A stretch of DNA of 64,000 nucleotides from CAG-826 sp964583155. GTDB lineage: Bacteria; Bacillota_I; Bacilli_A; RFN20; CAG-826. Positions 50,734 through 59,151 of this stretch are shown one piece after another. The notes under the pieces were generated by a model, which searched no databases, had not been told where the DNA came from, and saw only the letters and a program-made list of their open reading frames with translations. The stretch lies in the NCBI GenBank assembly GCA_964583155.1, contig CAZOUY010000006.1:20158-84157 (forward strand), read 5' to 3'. The number at the start of each line of letters is the position of its first letter. Position 1 is the stretch's first letter. A program made the position numbers and the translations under genes.

Positions 50734-51399
50734 ATGTGTAATAATAGAAATCAAAACAATCGCGGCTGCTGCAATTACTGCTGTTGCTGTGGCATGAGAG
50801 GTCAAGGAGAACGTGGACAAGCGGGGACCACAAGACAGGATAGGCCTAGAGAAATTCAAGGCATCCAAGAGCCAATCAAAAAAGGCGAAACGCCAATGAC
50901 TCAAGGAGATGAAGGAACGCCACAGGCGCAGGCGATGGTTCTGAATATAGGAACCGCGAAAAATGCGGTCTTGAATTTCACCTTGCCAGCTGGTGGTGAA
51001 AAAGCGACTATTCCTGAGATAAACTACTACGCCGGTGAAAACCGAAATGCTATGGTTCTTGAAAAGGATTTAACGCCGATTCCTTTAAATACGACTATTA
51101 AAAAAGGAATAACCGAAAATGAAGGAATACTGACAATTAATGAAACGGGAACATATTTCCTTCAATATACGGTTCGAGCCGATCAACCGGTGGATGCTAT
51201 TGTTGGCCTACTCATCAATGGCACTAATGATGAAGATACCAATTTCCATTTGGATAAGGATCATGGTATGGCCATATATAACGCCATTCGTGTTTTAAAT
51301 GCTGGAACGACCATTCAATTAGTAGCAACCGCTATTACGCAAAAAATGGTTCTGGAAGAGGGCACCAACAATATAACGCTATTGATTCGAAAAATATAG
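50734..51399 (+). CDS. BclA-like surface protein with a decayed collagen-like region
   Basis: ATG 50734 follows AAGGAAG. This 221-residue protein starts with a Cys-rich head (CCNYCCCCG), then about 35 residues in Gly-X-Y register in which most expected Gly are Arg, Glu or Lys. A short linker VLNIGTAKNAVLNFTLPAGG follows, the usual end of collagen-like regions in Firmicutes. The rest (from about residue 95) is a TNF-like beta domain as in BclA C-termini: LTINETGTYFLQYTV ... LLINGTNDED ... VLNAGTTIQLVA. Such proteins coat spores or cells. The collagen part here is too short and broken to form a normal triple helix. Confidence 0.75.
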   Translation: MCNNRNQNNRGCCNYCCCCGMRGQGERGQAGTTRQDRPREIQGIQEPIKKGETPMTQGDEGTPQAQAMVLNIGTAKNAVLNFTLPAGGEKATIPEINYYAGENRNAMVLEKDLTPIPLNTTIKKGITENEGILTINETGTYFLQYTVRADQPVDAIVGLLINGTNDEDTNFHLDKDHGMAIYNAIRVLNAGTTIQLVATAITQKMVLEEGTNNITLLIRKI

Positions 51400-51422
51400 C
51401 ACCGCTTTGCGCGGTGCTTTTC
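51399..51422 (+). terminator. Rho-independent terminator
   Basis: AGCACCGC-TTTGC-GCGGTGCTTTT directly after the stop codon. Confidence 0.85.
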
Positions 51423-51500
51423 CATTTTTATCCATCGGCTATATGTAGAAAAATAAGTGCTATTCTGTAATAATTATAAAACAAGAAAGGAGAATGCAAT

Positions 51501-52217
51501 ATGAAGTTTAAATTCAAAAACGAGACCTTAAAATTTTTAATGGGCGGTCTGTTGCTGGTGATGGCAGTGGTCATCTCTTCGGACGTCACAAGCACTAGTC
51601 TTTTTTATAAGGAAGACGTAGTTTTGAAAGATTATGAAATTAATTCACACGAAAAAGATCTGACATTTTCTTTTTCTAATGAAGAAATTGGCGAAGAGCG
51701 TCAAAGGGTTAGTATTTACCTTAACCCTTCGGTTCAGACCTGGAATCCTTATATCGATAATTTAGGTAACGAAGCCCAGCATATGAATGCGATTGCTGAG
51801 ATTATGTTTGCGAAATTACAGAAATATCATTATATCGATGTTAGCGCCAATCTGAATAATTTATCTCTTTCAAATTCTGTAAAAGAGAGCAATGCGATTT
51901 TACCGGATATCCATTTTGCTCTCCATTCAAATGCCGGAGGCGGAAGTGGAAGTGAAATCTATACTAAAAACGACCATTCCTTTGCGACGCATGTTCTGAA
52001 TAATTTTGTTAGTGAAAGTCCCTTTCCATCGCGTGGCGTAAAGAATGGTAATCACTTATATGAGGTGCAAAGCTCCAAGGCCCGGCATGTGGCGTTAATT
52101 GAAATTCTTTTCCACGATAATAAAGAGGAGGCCTCATACATTGCCAATAATCATGAAAAAATCGCCTCTAATCTCGTGGCATCAATTATTTCCTATATCG
52201 ATGATTATTATAATTAA
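51501..52217 (+). CDS. N-acetylmuramoyl-L-alanine amidase-like protein (Amidase_3 type)
   Basis: This 238-residue protein has an N-terminal membrane/signal helix (LMGGLLLVMAVVISS), a short linker and an Amidase_3-like domain from about residue 72. Matching pieces are GNEAQHMNAIAEIM with a likely zinc Glu, DIHFALHSNAGGGSGSEIY with a zinc His, GVKNGNHLYEVQ and ALIEILFHDN with the catalytic Glu. The usual first His motif (DxGHGG) is replaced by IYLNPSVQTWNPYID, as in an endolysin-like subgroup reading SPSTQ there. It probably trims peptidoglycan outside the membrane. AAAGGAG precedes the ATG. Confidence 0.82.
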   Translation: MKFKFKNETLKFLMGGLLLVMAVVISSDVTSTSLFYKEDVVLKDYEINSHEKDLTFSFSNEEIGEERQRVSIYLNPSVQTWNPYIDNLGNEAQHMNAIAEIMFAKLQKYHYIDVSANLNNLSLSNSVKESNAILPDIHFALHSNAGGGSGSEIYTKNDHSFATHVLNNFVSESPFPSRGVKNGNHLYEVQSSKARHVALIEILFHDNKEEASYIANNHEKIASNLVASIISYIDDYYN

Positions 52218-52241
52218 AATGGCGGGTTCCCGCCATTTTTT
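52217..52241. terminator. Bidirectional terminator between convergent genes
   Basis: AAAATGGCGGG-TTC-CCGCCATTTTTT; symmetric A and T runs serve the amidase gene and the minus-strand lipoprotein gene, whose stop codon touches it. Confidence 0.85.
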
Positions 52242-53220
52242 AATACTCTGATTCAACTATTTCCAAAAATTTTGTTATATAAAATTCTGTCACGACTTCC
52301 CGAAATATATCATAGGATAAAAATTCACGATTGCAAAATTGGTGATAATAATCGTCAATTACTGTTACCGATCGGTTGGTTTTATAATTGATCTCAATAT
52401 CCTCATTATAGAAGACCGCCATATCGATCAAAAGTCCTTTATTATAGACCTGTAAAGAAGGAACGACGCCTGTTTTATATCCATAAACGGGATTACCGTT
52501 GACACTCAAGCCCAAATCATCCTTTAGCTGCTGATATAATGAATTTTCCTCTTCTGATGAATTCTTAGGATAATAAGGTTGGAGATCAAAGGAATAAATC
52601 TTATATTTAGAATTGTTTTTATCCAGCAACCACTCATCTAAAAAATTCCTATTAAAATACTTGCAGTCCGAGCATCCGGAGCGATGATAATATACTTTAA
52701 AAAGTTCATTATCAGCGATTTTTGCGAATAATTCATCCTTATCAAGAGCGTAGAATGGACTATCCAAATAGCAATATTTTTGAATGAACTTTAGGATTGG
52801 CTTGCTACTACTGGTGCTATGTGGATTTTCTATTTCATGAGTCCATTTGCCAAAAGCGTCAATGGAAATGCTGGCTTTCCCGCGATTGAAGATAGCGAGG
52901 CCAGTAGAATAGTATTGAACCTCTTTTGAAATAGGCGCATTTAAAAAATCGGATCCATAGATCTTATAGATCATGATTTCTTTTTCGGTCATGATGTTTT
53001 CGAGAATCGTTGAAAAGTCGATGGAGCAGCGACAAGATGGATCAGCAATTTGCAAAATAAAGCTATGCTCGAAAGCGATTTTTTCGGTTAATGATTGTGA
53101 ATCAAGCATAATTTGTGAGGAAGGATTATCCTTGCGCTCAATTAAAGCCTTGTTACTTTGTTTTTGGCAGCCACCTAAAAATGGCAAAACAGTCAAGAAA
53201 ATCAAAAAACTTTTTTTCAT
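52240..53220 (-). CDS. Lipoprotein with thioredoxin-like CxxC domain
   Basis: The start at 53220 is set by GAGGAG 7 bases upstream; a longer frame from 53241 has none. The 326-residue lipoprotein has lipobox FLGGCQ. A CxxC motif lies in YYHRSGCSDCKYFNRNFLD, followed by YKIYSFDLQPYYP, and PVYGYKTGVVPSLQVYNKG carries a Pro-containing loop near where thioredoxins have their cis-Pro. An earlier pair, DPSCRCSIDF, may be a second redox-like site. It could reduce or isomerise disulfides outside the membrane. Overall similarity to known families is weak, so the fold call is tentative. Confidence 0.6.
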   Translation of the reverse strand: MKKSFLIFLTVLPFLGGCQKQSNKALIERKDNPSSQIMLDSQSLTEKIAFEHSFILQIADPSCRCSIDFSTILENIMTEKEIMIYKIYGSDFLNAPISKEVQYYSTGLAIFNRGKASISIDAFGKWTHEIENPHSTSSSKPILKFIQKYCYLDSPFYALDKDELFAKIADNELFKVYYHRSGCSDCKYFNRNFLDEWLLDKNNSKYKIYSFDLQPYYPKNSSEEENSLYQQLKDDLGLSVNGNPVYGYKTGVVPSLQVYNKGLLIDMAVFYNEDIEINYKTNRSVTVIDDYYHQFCNREFLSYDIFREVVTEFYITKFLEIVESEY

Positions 53221-53576
53221 GGTTGTGCTCCTCATTTTCATATAGAATGGATAACATAATTAGTATAATGAAGCGTGAAAAAAAAGTAAACCAAAACGAT
53301 CGAAAAAAGATGGTAAAAAATCTAAAAAATTTTTCAGAAGAAAAAAATGAAAAAAGCCAGTATTTATCGATACTTTTTCGTTTTCGAATGATAAAAAATT
53401 TTTTTAAAAAATGGTTTCAAAAAAATTAATTAAAAAAAACATTGCATTTTGGTTTAATTTTTTTTATTATTTCTTTCGTAAAAAAAGACCGATTTTTCCA
53501 TTAGAAAATAAGGATACTAATTTGCATTGGAGGAGACAATTTTCAAAAAAATCTAGAACGAATTGAGGTAACGAAA
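53221..53576 (+). promoter_or_regulatory. Leader region of the pot operon with promoter at 53442-53470
   Basis: This very A/T-rich stretch contains TTGCAT (53442-53447), a 17-base spacer and TATTAT (53465-53470), giving a leader of about 100 bases before potA. No riboswitch or terminator-like hairpin stands out. Short frames in the poly-A-rich part look spurious. Confidence 0.5.
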
Positions 53577-55088
53577 ATGAAAAAAGAAAATGTCATTATT
53601 GAACTCATTGGGGTCAATAAAACTTATGATGGCTTTGCCGCCGTCGAAAACTTTAACCTTTATGTGAATAAAGGTGAGTTTGTCACATTTCTTGGGCCAT
53701 CGGGATGTGGGAAAACAACCACATTGCGGATGATTGCGGGTTTTGAAATCCCGACTGATGGCAAAATACTTTTAAATGGTGAGGATATTACGAATCTTCC
53801 ACCATATAAAAGGCCGGTTAATACGGTTTTTCAGCGTTACGCTTTATTCCCACATTTGGATGTTTACGATAATATCGCTTTTGGCTTGAAACTAAAAAAG
53901 GTTGCAAAAAAAGTTGTGGATAGACATGGCCGCGAGCGTATTAAAATGGTGCATCTTTCGCAGCAGGAAATAGATGAAAAAGTAGTGCGCGCTCTTAGAA
54001 TTGTCGATTTAGAGCAATTTGAATCTCGCGACATTACAACCCTTTCCGGTGGGCAGCAGCAAAGAGTCGCTATTGCTCGTGCGATTGTAAATGAGCCTGA
54101 GATTTTACTCCTTGATGAGCCCTTAGGAGCTTTAGATTTAAAGATGCGGAAAGAGATGCAATTGGAATTAAAGGAAATGCATCGTAAATTGGGCATTACT
54201 TTTATATATGTAACACATGACCAGGAAGAAGCTTTGACGATGTCAGATACGATCGTGGTTATGAAAGATGGACAGATTCAACAGATCGGTACTCCGACGG
54301 ATATTTATAATGAACCCGCTAACGCTTTTGTCGCCGATTTTATTGGCGAATCGAACATTTATATCGGAGCAATGTATGGCGATAAGAAGGTCCGCTTTTT
54401 GGGCAAGGTTTGGGATTGTGTGGATGATTTTCCTATTCATGAAAAGGTCGATGTTGTTGTTCGCCCGGAAGATGTGATGATCACGCGTCCAGAGGATGGA
54501 ACGGTGGTAGGGACCATTACAAATTGTGTTTTTAAAGGCATTCACTATCAATACACGATCATGGTTGGTAAAAATGAAGTTGCGGTTCAGTCAACCTTAC
54601 AATATCCTCTTAATAGCAGTGTCGGCTTAAAGGTAGAACCGGACTTGATTCATATTATGAAGAGAGCTATTTCCTCCAATGTTTTTGAAGGATATATTAA
54701 TAAAAGCAATCGGGCGTGCTTTGCCGAAGCCACATGGGATGTTGATTTAACGACGCTATTGCCTAATTCTCATATCGATGAAGAAGGGTATTTAGTGAGT
54801 GATAAAGGAACAAAATATGATTTAACTGACGCGGATGTGACCATCGAAATTGAGATGAATTCCGTCGAAATTAGTGACAATTTAGAAGAAGGAAATATTG
54901 TCGGTGAAATTATAGAAATGGTTTATTTAGGTGATCACTATCAATTGGTCGTGCGAACCGAAGATGAAGATGATTTTGTTGTGGATACAGAATGGACATG
55001 GAATGAAAATGATAAAGTTAGTATTTCGGTGAAGCCCAATAAGATGAAGCTCACCTTAAAAGGAGATCTGAGCCGTTATGAAATTTAG
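53577..55088 (+). CDS. potA: Spermidine/putrescine ABC transporter ATPase, extended
   Basis: Walker A GPSGCGKTTT (about 40-49), LSGGQQQRVAIARA, LLDEPLGALDLKMR and THDQEEALTMSD identify the ATPase, and the operon makes polyamine import clear. At 503 residues it is about 130 longer than usual PotA. There is an extra basic insert in the helical domain (about 108-132). The C-terminal part contains two TOBE-like units (GTVVGTITNCVFKGIHYQYT and GNIVGEIIEMVYLGDHYQLV) rather than one. The second unit may add a regulatory site. It overlaps potB by 11 bases. Confidence 0.9.
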   Translation: MKKENVIIELIGVNKTYDGFAAVENFNLYVNKGEFVTFLGPSGCGKTTTLRMIAGFEIPTDGKILLNGEDITNLPPYKRPVNTVFQRYALFPHLDVYDNIAFGLKLKKVAKKVVDRHGRERIKMVHLSQQEIDEKVVRALRIVDLEQFESRDITTLSGGQQQRVAIARAIVNEPEILLLDEPLGALDLKMRKEMQLELKEMHRKLGITFIYVTHDQEEALTMSDTIVVMKDGQIQQIGTPTDIYNEPANAFVADFIGESNIYIGAMYGDKKVRFLGKVWDCVDDFPIHEKVDVVVRPEDVMITRPEDGTVVGTITNCVFKGIHYQYTIMVGKNEVAVQSTLQYPLNSSVGLKVEPDLIHIMKRAISSNVFEGYINKSNRACFAEATWDVDLTTLLPNSHIDEEGYLVSDKGTKYDLTDADVTIEIEMNSVEISDNLEEGNIVGEIIEMVYLGDHYQLVVRTEDEDDFVVDTEWTWNENDKVSISVKPNKMKLTLKGDLSRYEI

Positions 55089-55875
55089 ATTTCAAAGGAA
55101 GTATCTTTCTTTACCTTATATCCTATTCTTTATCTGCTTTGTCATCATTCCGCTATTCTTTATTGTCTATTATGCATTTACGGATAAAGCCACCGGTCAT
55201 TTTACTTTCGATAATTTAGTAAAATTCTTTGCGGATTCGACTAATATCAATGTTTTAATCATTTCCTTAACATATGGTCTCTTGAATACAATTTTTTGCT
55301 TATTGATTGGATATCCAATCGCTTATTTTCTCGCGGATAAGAGAATCAATAAATCGGCTGTTCTTGTCACACTGTTTATTATGCCAATGTGGATCAATTT
55401 CGTGATTAGAACGGGCGCTACGCGTGATTTATTGACCTGGATCGGCATCTCGGGTGGTACTTATCCCCAGGCTGCGACACTCATAGGCCTCGTTTATAAT
55501 TATTTGCCCTTTGCTATTTTGCCATTATATACGACAATGTTAAAAATGGACCGCAATCAAATTGAAGCTAGTAAAGATCTAGGGGCCAATGGCTTTCAAA
55601 CATTTACGAAAGTTATCATCCCCATGACAATGCCGGGAATTGTTTCAGCGGCCACGATGATTTTTATGCCGACTATTTCCTCTTATGTCATTTCGGATAT
55701 TCTTTCGGAATATAATGTTGTTTTATTTGGTAGCTATATCGATTTATATTTTAATCAATCCGATTGGAATTTTGGATCATTTATGGCGCTTATTATGCTA
55801 TTATTCATCGTTATTAGCGTTTTTATCAGTCAAAAATTCTCTAAAAGTGATGAAGGAAAGGAGTCCATATGGTAA
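55078..55875 (+). CDS. potB: Spermidine/putrescine ABC transporter permease
   Basis: This 265-residue membrane protein has six predicted helices, beginning YLSLPYILFFICFVIIPLFF. The docking loop EASKDLGANGFQTFTKVIIP is the polyamine-permease form (E-A-x-x-D-L-G-A). Order potA-potB-potC-potD and overlapping ends support the assignment. AAAGGAG lies inside the potA end. Confidence 0.93.
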   Translation: MKFRFQRKYLSLPYILFFICFVIIPLFFIVYYAFTDKATGHFTFDNLVKFFADSTNINVLIISLTYGLLNTIFCLLIGYPIAYFLADKRINKSAVLVTLFIMPMWINFVIRTGATRDLLTWIGISGGTYPQAATLIGLVYNYLPFAILPLYTTMLKMDRNQIEASKDLGANGFQTFTKVIIPMTMPGIVSAATMIFMPTISSYVISDILSEYNVVLFGSYIDLYFNQSDWNFGSFMALIMLLFIVISVFISQKFSKSDEGKESIW

Positions 55876-56684
55876 AGAAAAGATTGGCACAGTTTTATAT
55901 TTATCTAGTCCTGTTTTTGATGTATTTGCCGATTTTGTTATTAGTGGTTTTTTCCTTTACGACGAGTGATCAGGTTGGAGTATGGAATGGTTTTTCTTTC
56001 AAATTATACGCCGATTTATTTCGTAATCACGATTTAATGCAGGCGGTGGGTAATACGCTATTGATCGCTTTTGTCAGTGCCATTGTTTCTACAATCATTG
56101 GCACGCTCGGCGCTATTGGGGCTTTCTATTCTTCCAAGAAGACACGCCGTGTAATCGAAACGATGAACCAATTGCCGGTGGTGAACGCAGAAATTGTCAT
56201 TGCTCTTTCTTTAGCGGTTCTCTTAGTTGTCTCATTAAAATGGGCGACATCATTTTTTACTTTATTGATAGGGCATGTGGTTTTGACAGTGGCGTTTGTC
56301 TATCTTAACGTCAAGCCGAAGCTCTTGCAGATGGATCCATTCGCATATGAGGCCGCCTTGGATTTAGGAGCGAAGCCAAGCTATGCGATGTTTAAAGTTA
56401 TTTTACCAGAGATCATTCCAGGTATTTTATCAGGATTTATGCTTTCCTTTACTTTATCATTGGATGATTTCGTTATTACGCAATATCTAAAAGAACCATC
56501 ATTTGAAACTATTTCAACGTATATTCAAAAGATTATTGCCAAGCATCCTGTTCCACCTGAAGTGCGGGCCTTATCAACATTGATTTTTTTAGCAGTGCTA
56601 GCCTTTGTGATTATCAATACGGTTTACAACAATCATAAAGCAAAAACCATTGTGAAGAAAAGGAAAGGAGTCTATTATCGATGA
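55869..56684 (+). CDS. potC: Spermidine/putrescine ABC transporter permease
   Basis: This 271-residue partner permease begins AQFYIYLVLFLMYLPILLLV. Its docking loop reads EAALDLGAKPSYAMFKVILP, followed by LSFTLSLDDFVITQYL, typical of PotC. It overlaps potB by 7 bases and potD by 4, with GAAAGGAG before its ATG. Confidence 0.93.
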   Translation: MVKKRLAQFYIYLVLFLMYLPILLLVVFSFTTSDQVGVWNGFSFKLYADLFRNHDLMQAVGNTLLIAFVSAIVSTIIGTLGAIGAFYSSKKTRRVIETMNQLPVVNAEIVIALSLAVLLVVSLKWATSFFTLLIGHVVLTVAFVYLNVKPKLLQMDPFAYEAALDLGAKPSYAMFKVILPEIIPGILSGFMLSFTLSLDDFVITQYLKEPSFETISTYIQKIIAKHPVPPEVRALSTLIFLAVLAFVIINTVYNNHKAKTIVKKRKGVYYR

Positions 56685-58426
56685 AAAAAACCGGAATATT
56701 CTTTTTAACCTTAGGATTATTGTTAACTAACGGGAATGGCTCATCTTTCTTTTCGAAAAAAAATCCTCACCATGCCCTAGCGAAAGGAAACGAAATATCG
56801 ATATATAATTGCGCTGATTATATTGATGAGGAATTGATTAGTGAGTTTGAAGAGGAATACGGATGTAAGGTAAATTACTATACCTATGACACCAATGAAA
56901 CGATGTATAATCAGTTTCAATTGCAGCCAACAGCGTATGATTTGATTTGCACCTCCGATTATATGCTTCAAAGGATGATTAGAGAAGGATTAGTGGAGCC
57001 GATTGATATTGCAAGAGAATGCCCGATCTATGACAAATACACATCCGCCAATTTTGGTGCGCGTGAGAAATTAGCCAGCATGGGTGTTGATACCGATGGT
57101 GATGGTGTGAAAGATGTCTCATTGGATCAATATATCGTGGGCTATATGTGGGGGACACTAGGTGTTATTTACGATCCATTGTGCTCAGATTCTATTGAAG
57201 AGGATGTTAAATCATGGGATATTTTTTGGAATGAAAAGTATAAAGACTTGATTTCTATTAAAAATTCGATGCGTGATACTTTTGTGGTTGGTCTAATGCA
57301 TGCTTATAAGCATATCGATGAACGAAAAGCCAAGGAGGATCTTGATGAAGTCGATCAAGCCTTCATTGATGCAGTTGCCCGAGCGGAAAAAGATGCCGAT
57401 AATCAAACCGCTACGATCCAAAATGTGTTCGATTTGATAATCAATGAAGAAAACTATTCACCTATCCTCCAGGTTGTCAAGGATGAACTGATTTCCTTAA
57501 AGAAGAACATCTTTGGGTTAGAAGTAGACTCGGGAAAAAATGATATTATTACCGGCAAGATTAAAATGAATTTAGCTTGGTCGGGTGACGCTGTTTATTC
57601 GATCGATGTTGCGAGCAGTGAAGCGAATAAAATTTTAAAATACTATGTTCCTGACGAAGGCTCCAATGTTTGGTATGATGGATGGGCTATTCCTAAGGGG
57701 GCTAATCATGAATTAGCCTGTGCCTTTATCGACTTTATTTCTTCTCCTGATCGAGTGGCCCGCAATATGTCTTATACCGGTTATACTTCCTTCGTATCCG
57801 GTGCGGATGTCTTTGATTATGTGGCCTATACCTATGGTGTAACTGAGTATCATGAGGATGCTGTTTATTATGGAACGTGTCTTGATGAAGAAAGCGATGA
57901 TCGAGAAATTATCGGTGGCAGTATTGTATTTAAGGATGATCGCTATTATGAATGTATTCTTCCGTATGAAGATGATGCGAATGACCCATATGATGAATAT
58001 GTTGCTTTGACCTTTTCGGGGATACCTTTGGATAATGCGGATTATTGGCAAGAAATCGATCGTAGTGATCTAGAATTAGGCGAAGGATATAATATCAACT
58101 ATATTTTTAAAGACTTTTTTGAAAATCCTGATCGGGAGGCGATTATTTATCCGTATGCGGAAAATGAGAATCAATTATATACTCAATATCCTGATGAAAT
58201 TACGTTATCACGCTGCGCTGTTATGAATGATTTTGAAGACGCCAATGCTGATGTCGTTATCATGTGGGGAGAAATCAGAGCGTATACCTCCATGACACCA
58301 TATTACGTTTTCTTGATTATTGTTCTCGTTTTTACCATTTCTCTTGTTGTTTATCATTTAATAAAGAAGCAACGCTCAATTCGCAATAAAAGACGCTTAT
58401 CTTTGCGGAAGTCACAAACAAATTAG
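56681..58426 (+). CDS. potD: Polyamine-binding protein, anchored by a C-terminal membrane helix
   Basis: This 581-residue PotD-like protein has an N-terminal hydrophobic signal (GIFFLTLGLLLTNG) but no lipobox Cys. The binding domain shows ISIYNCADYIDEELISEFEE, YDLICTSDYMLQRM, WGTLGVIYDP, AWSGDAVYSID and WYDGWAIPKGANH, as in spermidine/putrescine-binding proteins. After a PotD-length core comes about 180 extra residues, then a membrane helix (about 541-563, YYVFLIIVLVFTISLVVYHL) and a basic tail. It is therefore held by a helix, not by lipid, unlike most Gram-positive binding proteins. A terminator follows. Confidence 0.88.
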   Translation: MKKTGIFFLTLGLLLTNGNGSSFFSKKNPHHALAKGNEISIYNCADYIDEELISEFEEEYGCKVNYYTYDTNETMYNQFQLQPTAYDLICTSDYMLQRMIREGLVEPIDIARECPIYDKYTSANFGAREKLASMGVDTDGDGVKDVSLDQYIVGYMWGTLGVIYDPLCSDSIEEDVKSWDIFWNEKYKDLISIKNSMRDTFVVGLMHAYKHIDERKAKEDLDEVDQAFIDAVARAEKDADNQTATIQNVFDLIINEENYSPILQVVKDELISLKKNIFGLEVDSGKNDIITGKIKMNLAWSGDAVYSIDVASSEANKILKYYVPDEGSNVWYDGWAIPKGANHELACAFIDFISSPDRVARNMSYTGYTSFVSGADVFDYVAYTYGVTEYHEDAVYYGTCLDEESDDREIIGGSIVFKDDRYYECILPYEDDANDPYDEYVALTFSGIPLDNADYWQEIDRSDLELGEGYNINYIFKDFFENPDREAIIYPYAENENQLYTQYPDEITLSRCAVMNDFEDANADVVIMWGEIRAYTSMTPYYVFLIIVLVFTISLVVYHLIKKQRSIRNKRRLSLRKSQTN

Positions 58427-58450
58427 CGTATAAAGCGAAATAACGATGAT

Positions 58451-58483
58451 AAGGCCCTTTTTATCCTAAAAAAGGGCCTTTTG
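58451..58483 (+). terminator. Terminator of the pot operon
   Basis: AAGGCCCTTTTT-ATCCT-AAAAAAGGGCCTTTT forms a long stem. Confidence 0.85.
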
Positions 58484-58640
58484 TTTTTCATTAGCATTGG
58501 TAAGGATGAAAAGATGATGGTTTCATCAAGAAAAGCTGGCGATTATAAGGCATCTCATCGGTATTTTTAATGATATATCATATAAAGCAATTATCATTCA
58601 ATATATAGGTCTTTTAGTCATGATTTTATCATAAAATCTA

Positions 58641-58669
58641 TTGCAGATTATCTTTAATTATGATATTAT
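58641..58669 (+). promoter_or_regulatory. Promoter of the tRNA cluster
   Basis: TTGCAG (58641-58646), 17-base spacer, TATTAT (58664-58669), about 20 bases before tRNA-Cys. The bases from 58484 to 58640 hold nothing else I can identify. Confidence 0.55.
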
Positions 58670-58689
58670 TACACTGCTGTTCAAACGAT

Positions 58690-58763
58690 GGTTCCTTAGC
58701 CAAGTGGTAAGGCAATTGACTGCAACTCAATGAGCGTCGGTTCGACTCCGTCAGGAACCTCCA
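58690..58763 (+). tRNA. tRNA-Cys (GCA anticodon)
   Basis: Acceptor GGTTCCT/AGGAACC, anticodon arm ATTGA-CTGCAAC-TCAAT with GCA, discriminator T and encoded CCA. The T-stem reads GTCGG/CCGTC, leaving a T-T mismatch at its second pair, which is unusual. Confidence 0.88.
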
Positions 58764-58815
58764 TTTACAAAAAACGCTTGTATTTTATGGCGATTGTGCT
58801 ATAGTATATGAGCAT

Positions 58816-58892
58816 GCGCCCATAGCTCAACTGGATAGAGTGTCAGACTACGAATCTGAAGGTTGCGAGTTCGATTCTTGCTGGGCGCGCCA
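58816..58892 (+). tRNA. tRNA-Arg (ACG anticodon)
   Basis: Acceptor GCGCCCA/TGGGCGC, anticodon arm TCAGA-CTACGAA-TCTGA with ACG (read as ICG), T-arm GCGAG-TTCGATT-CTTGC, encoded CCA. A possible own promoter (TTGTAT...TATAGT) lies just upstream. Confidence 0.95.
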
Positions 58893-58897
58893 TTATT

Positions 58898-58974
<77 letters not shown>

Positions 58975-58985
58975 TTGAAAACCAT

Positions 58986-59022
58986 AGGTTTAATACAATA
59001 AGAATGTATTAAACCTTTTTTC
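58986..59022 (+). terminator. Terminator of the tRNA cluster
   Basis: AGGTTTAATACA and TGTATTAAACCT form a perfect 12-base stem, followed by six T. Confidence 0.9.
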
Positions 59023-59100
59023 TTTCCTAATTACTAAGTAAAAGGGCGTTTTAAAGGCCTTTCGAAAATAGCTGCCAGATGAAGATAATATCCATCAAAT

Positions 59101-59137
59101 AAAAAAACTCTTGAATTATTGATCCAAGAGTTTTTCA
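59101..59137 (-). terminator. Terminator of the subtilase gene
   Basis: On the minus strand AAAAACTCTTG and CAAGAGTTTTT pair around an 11-base loop, followed by T residues, just past the stop at 59152. Confidence 0.85.
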
Positions 59138-59151
59138 TGAGATAATACCGA

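Noticed and set aside
53115..53429. 104-codon plus-strand frame in the pot leader
   Set aside because: Very high Lys/Phe content from poly-A/T sequence, overlap with the minus-strand lipoprotein's start, and no ribosome site.
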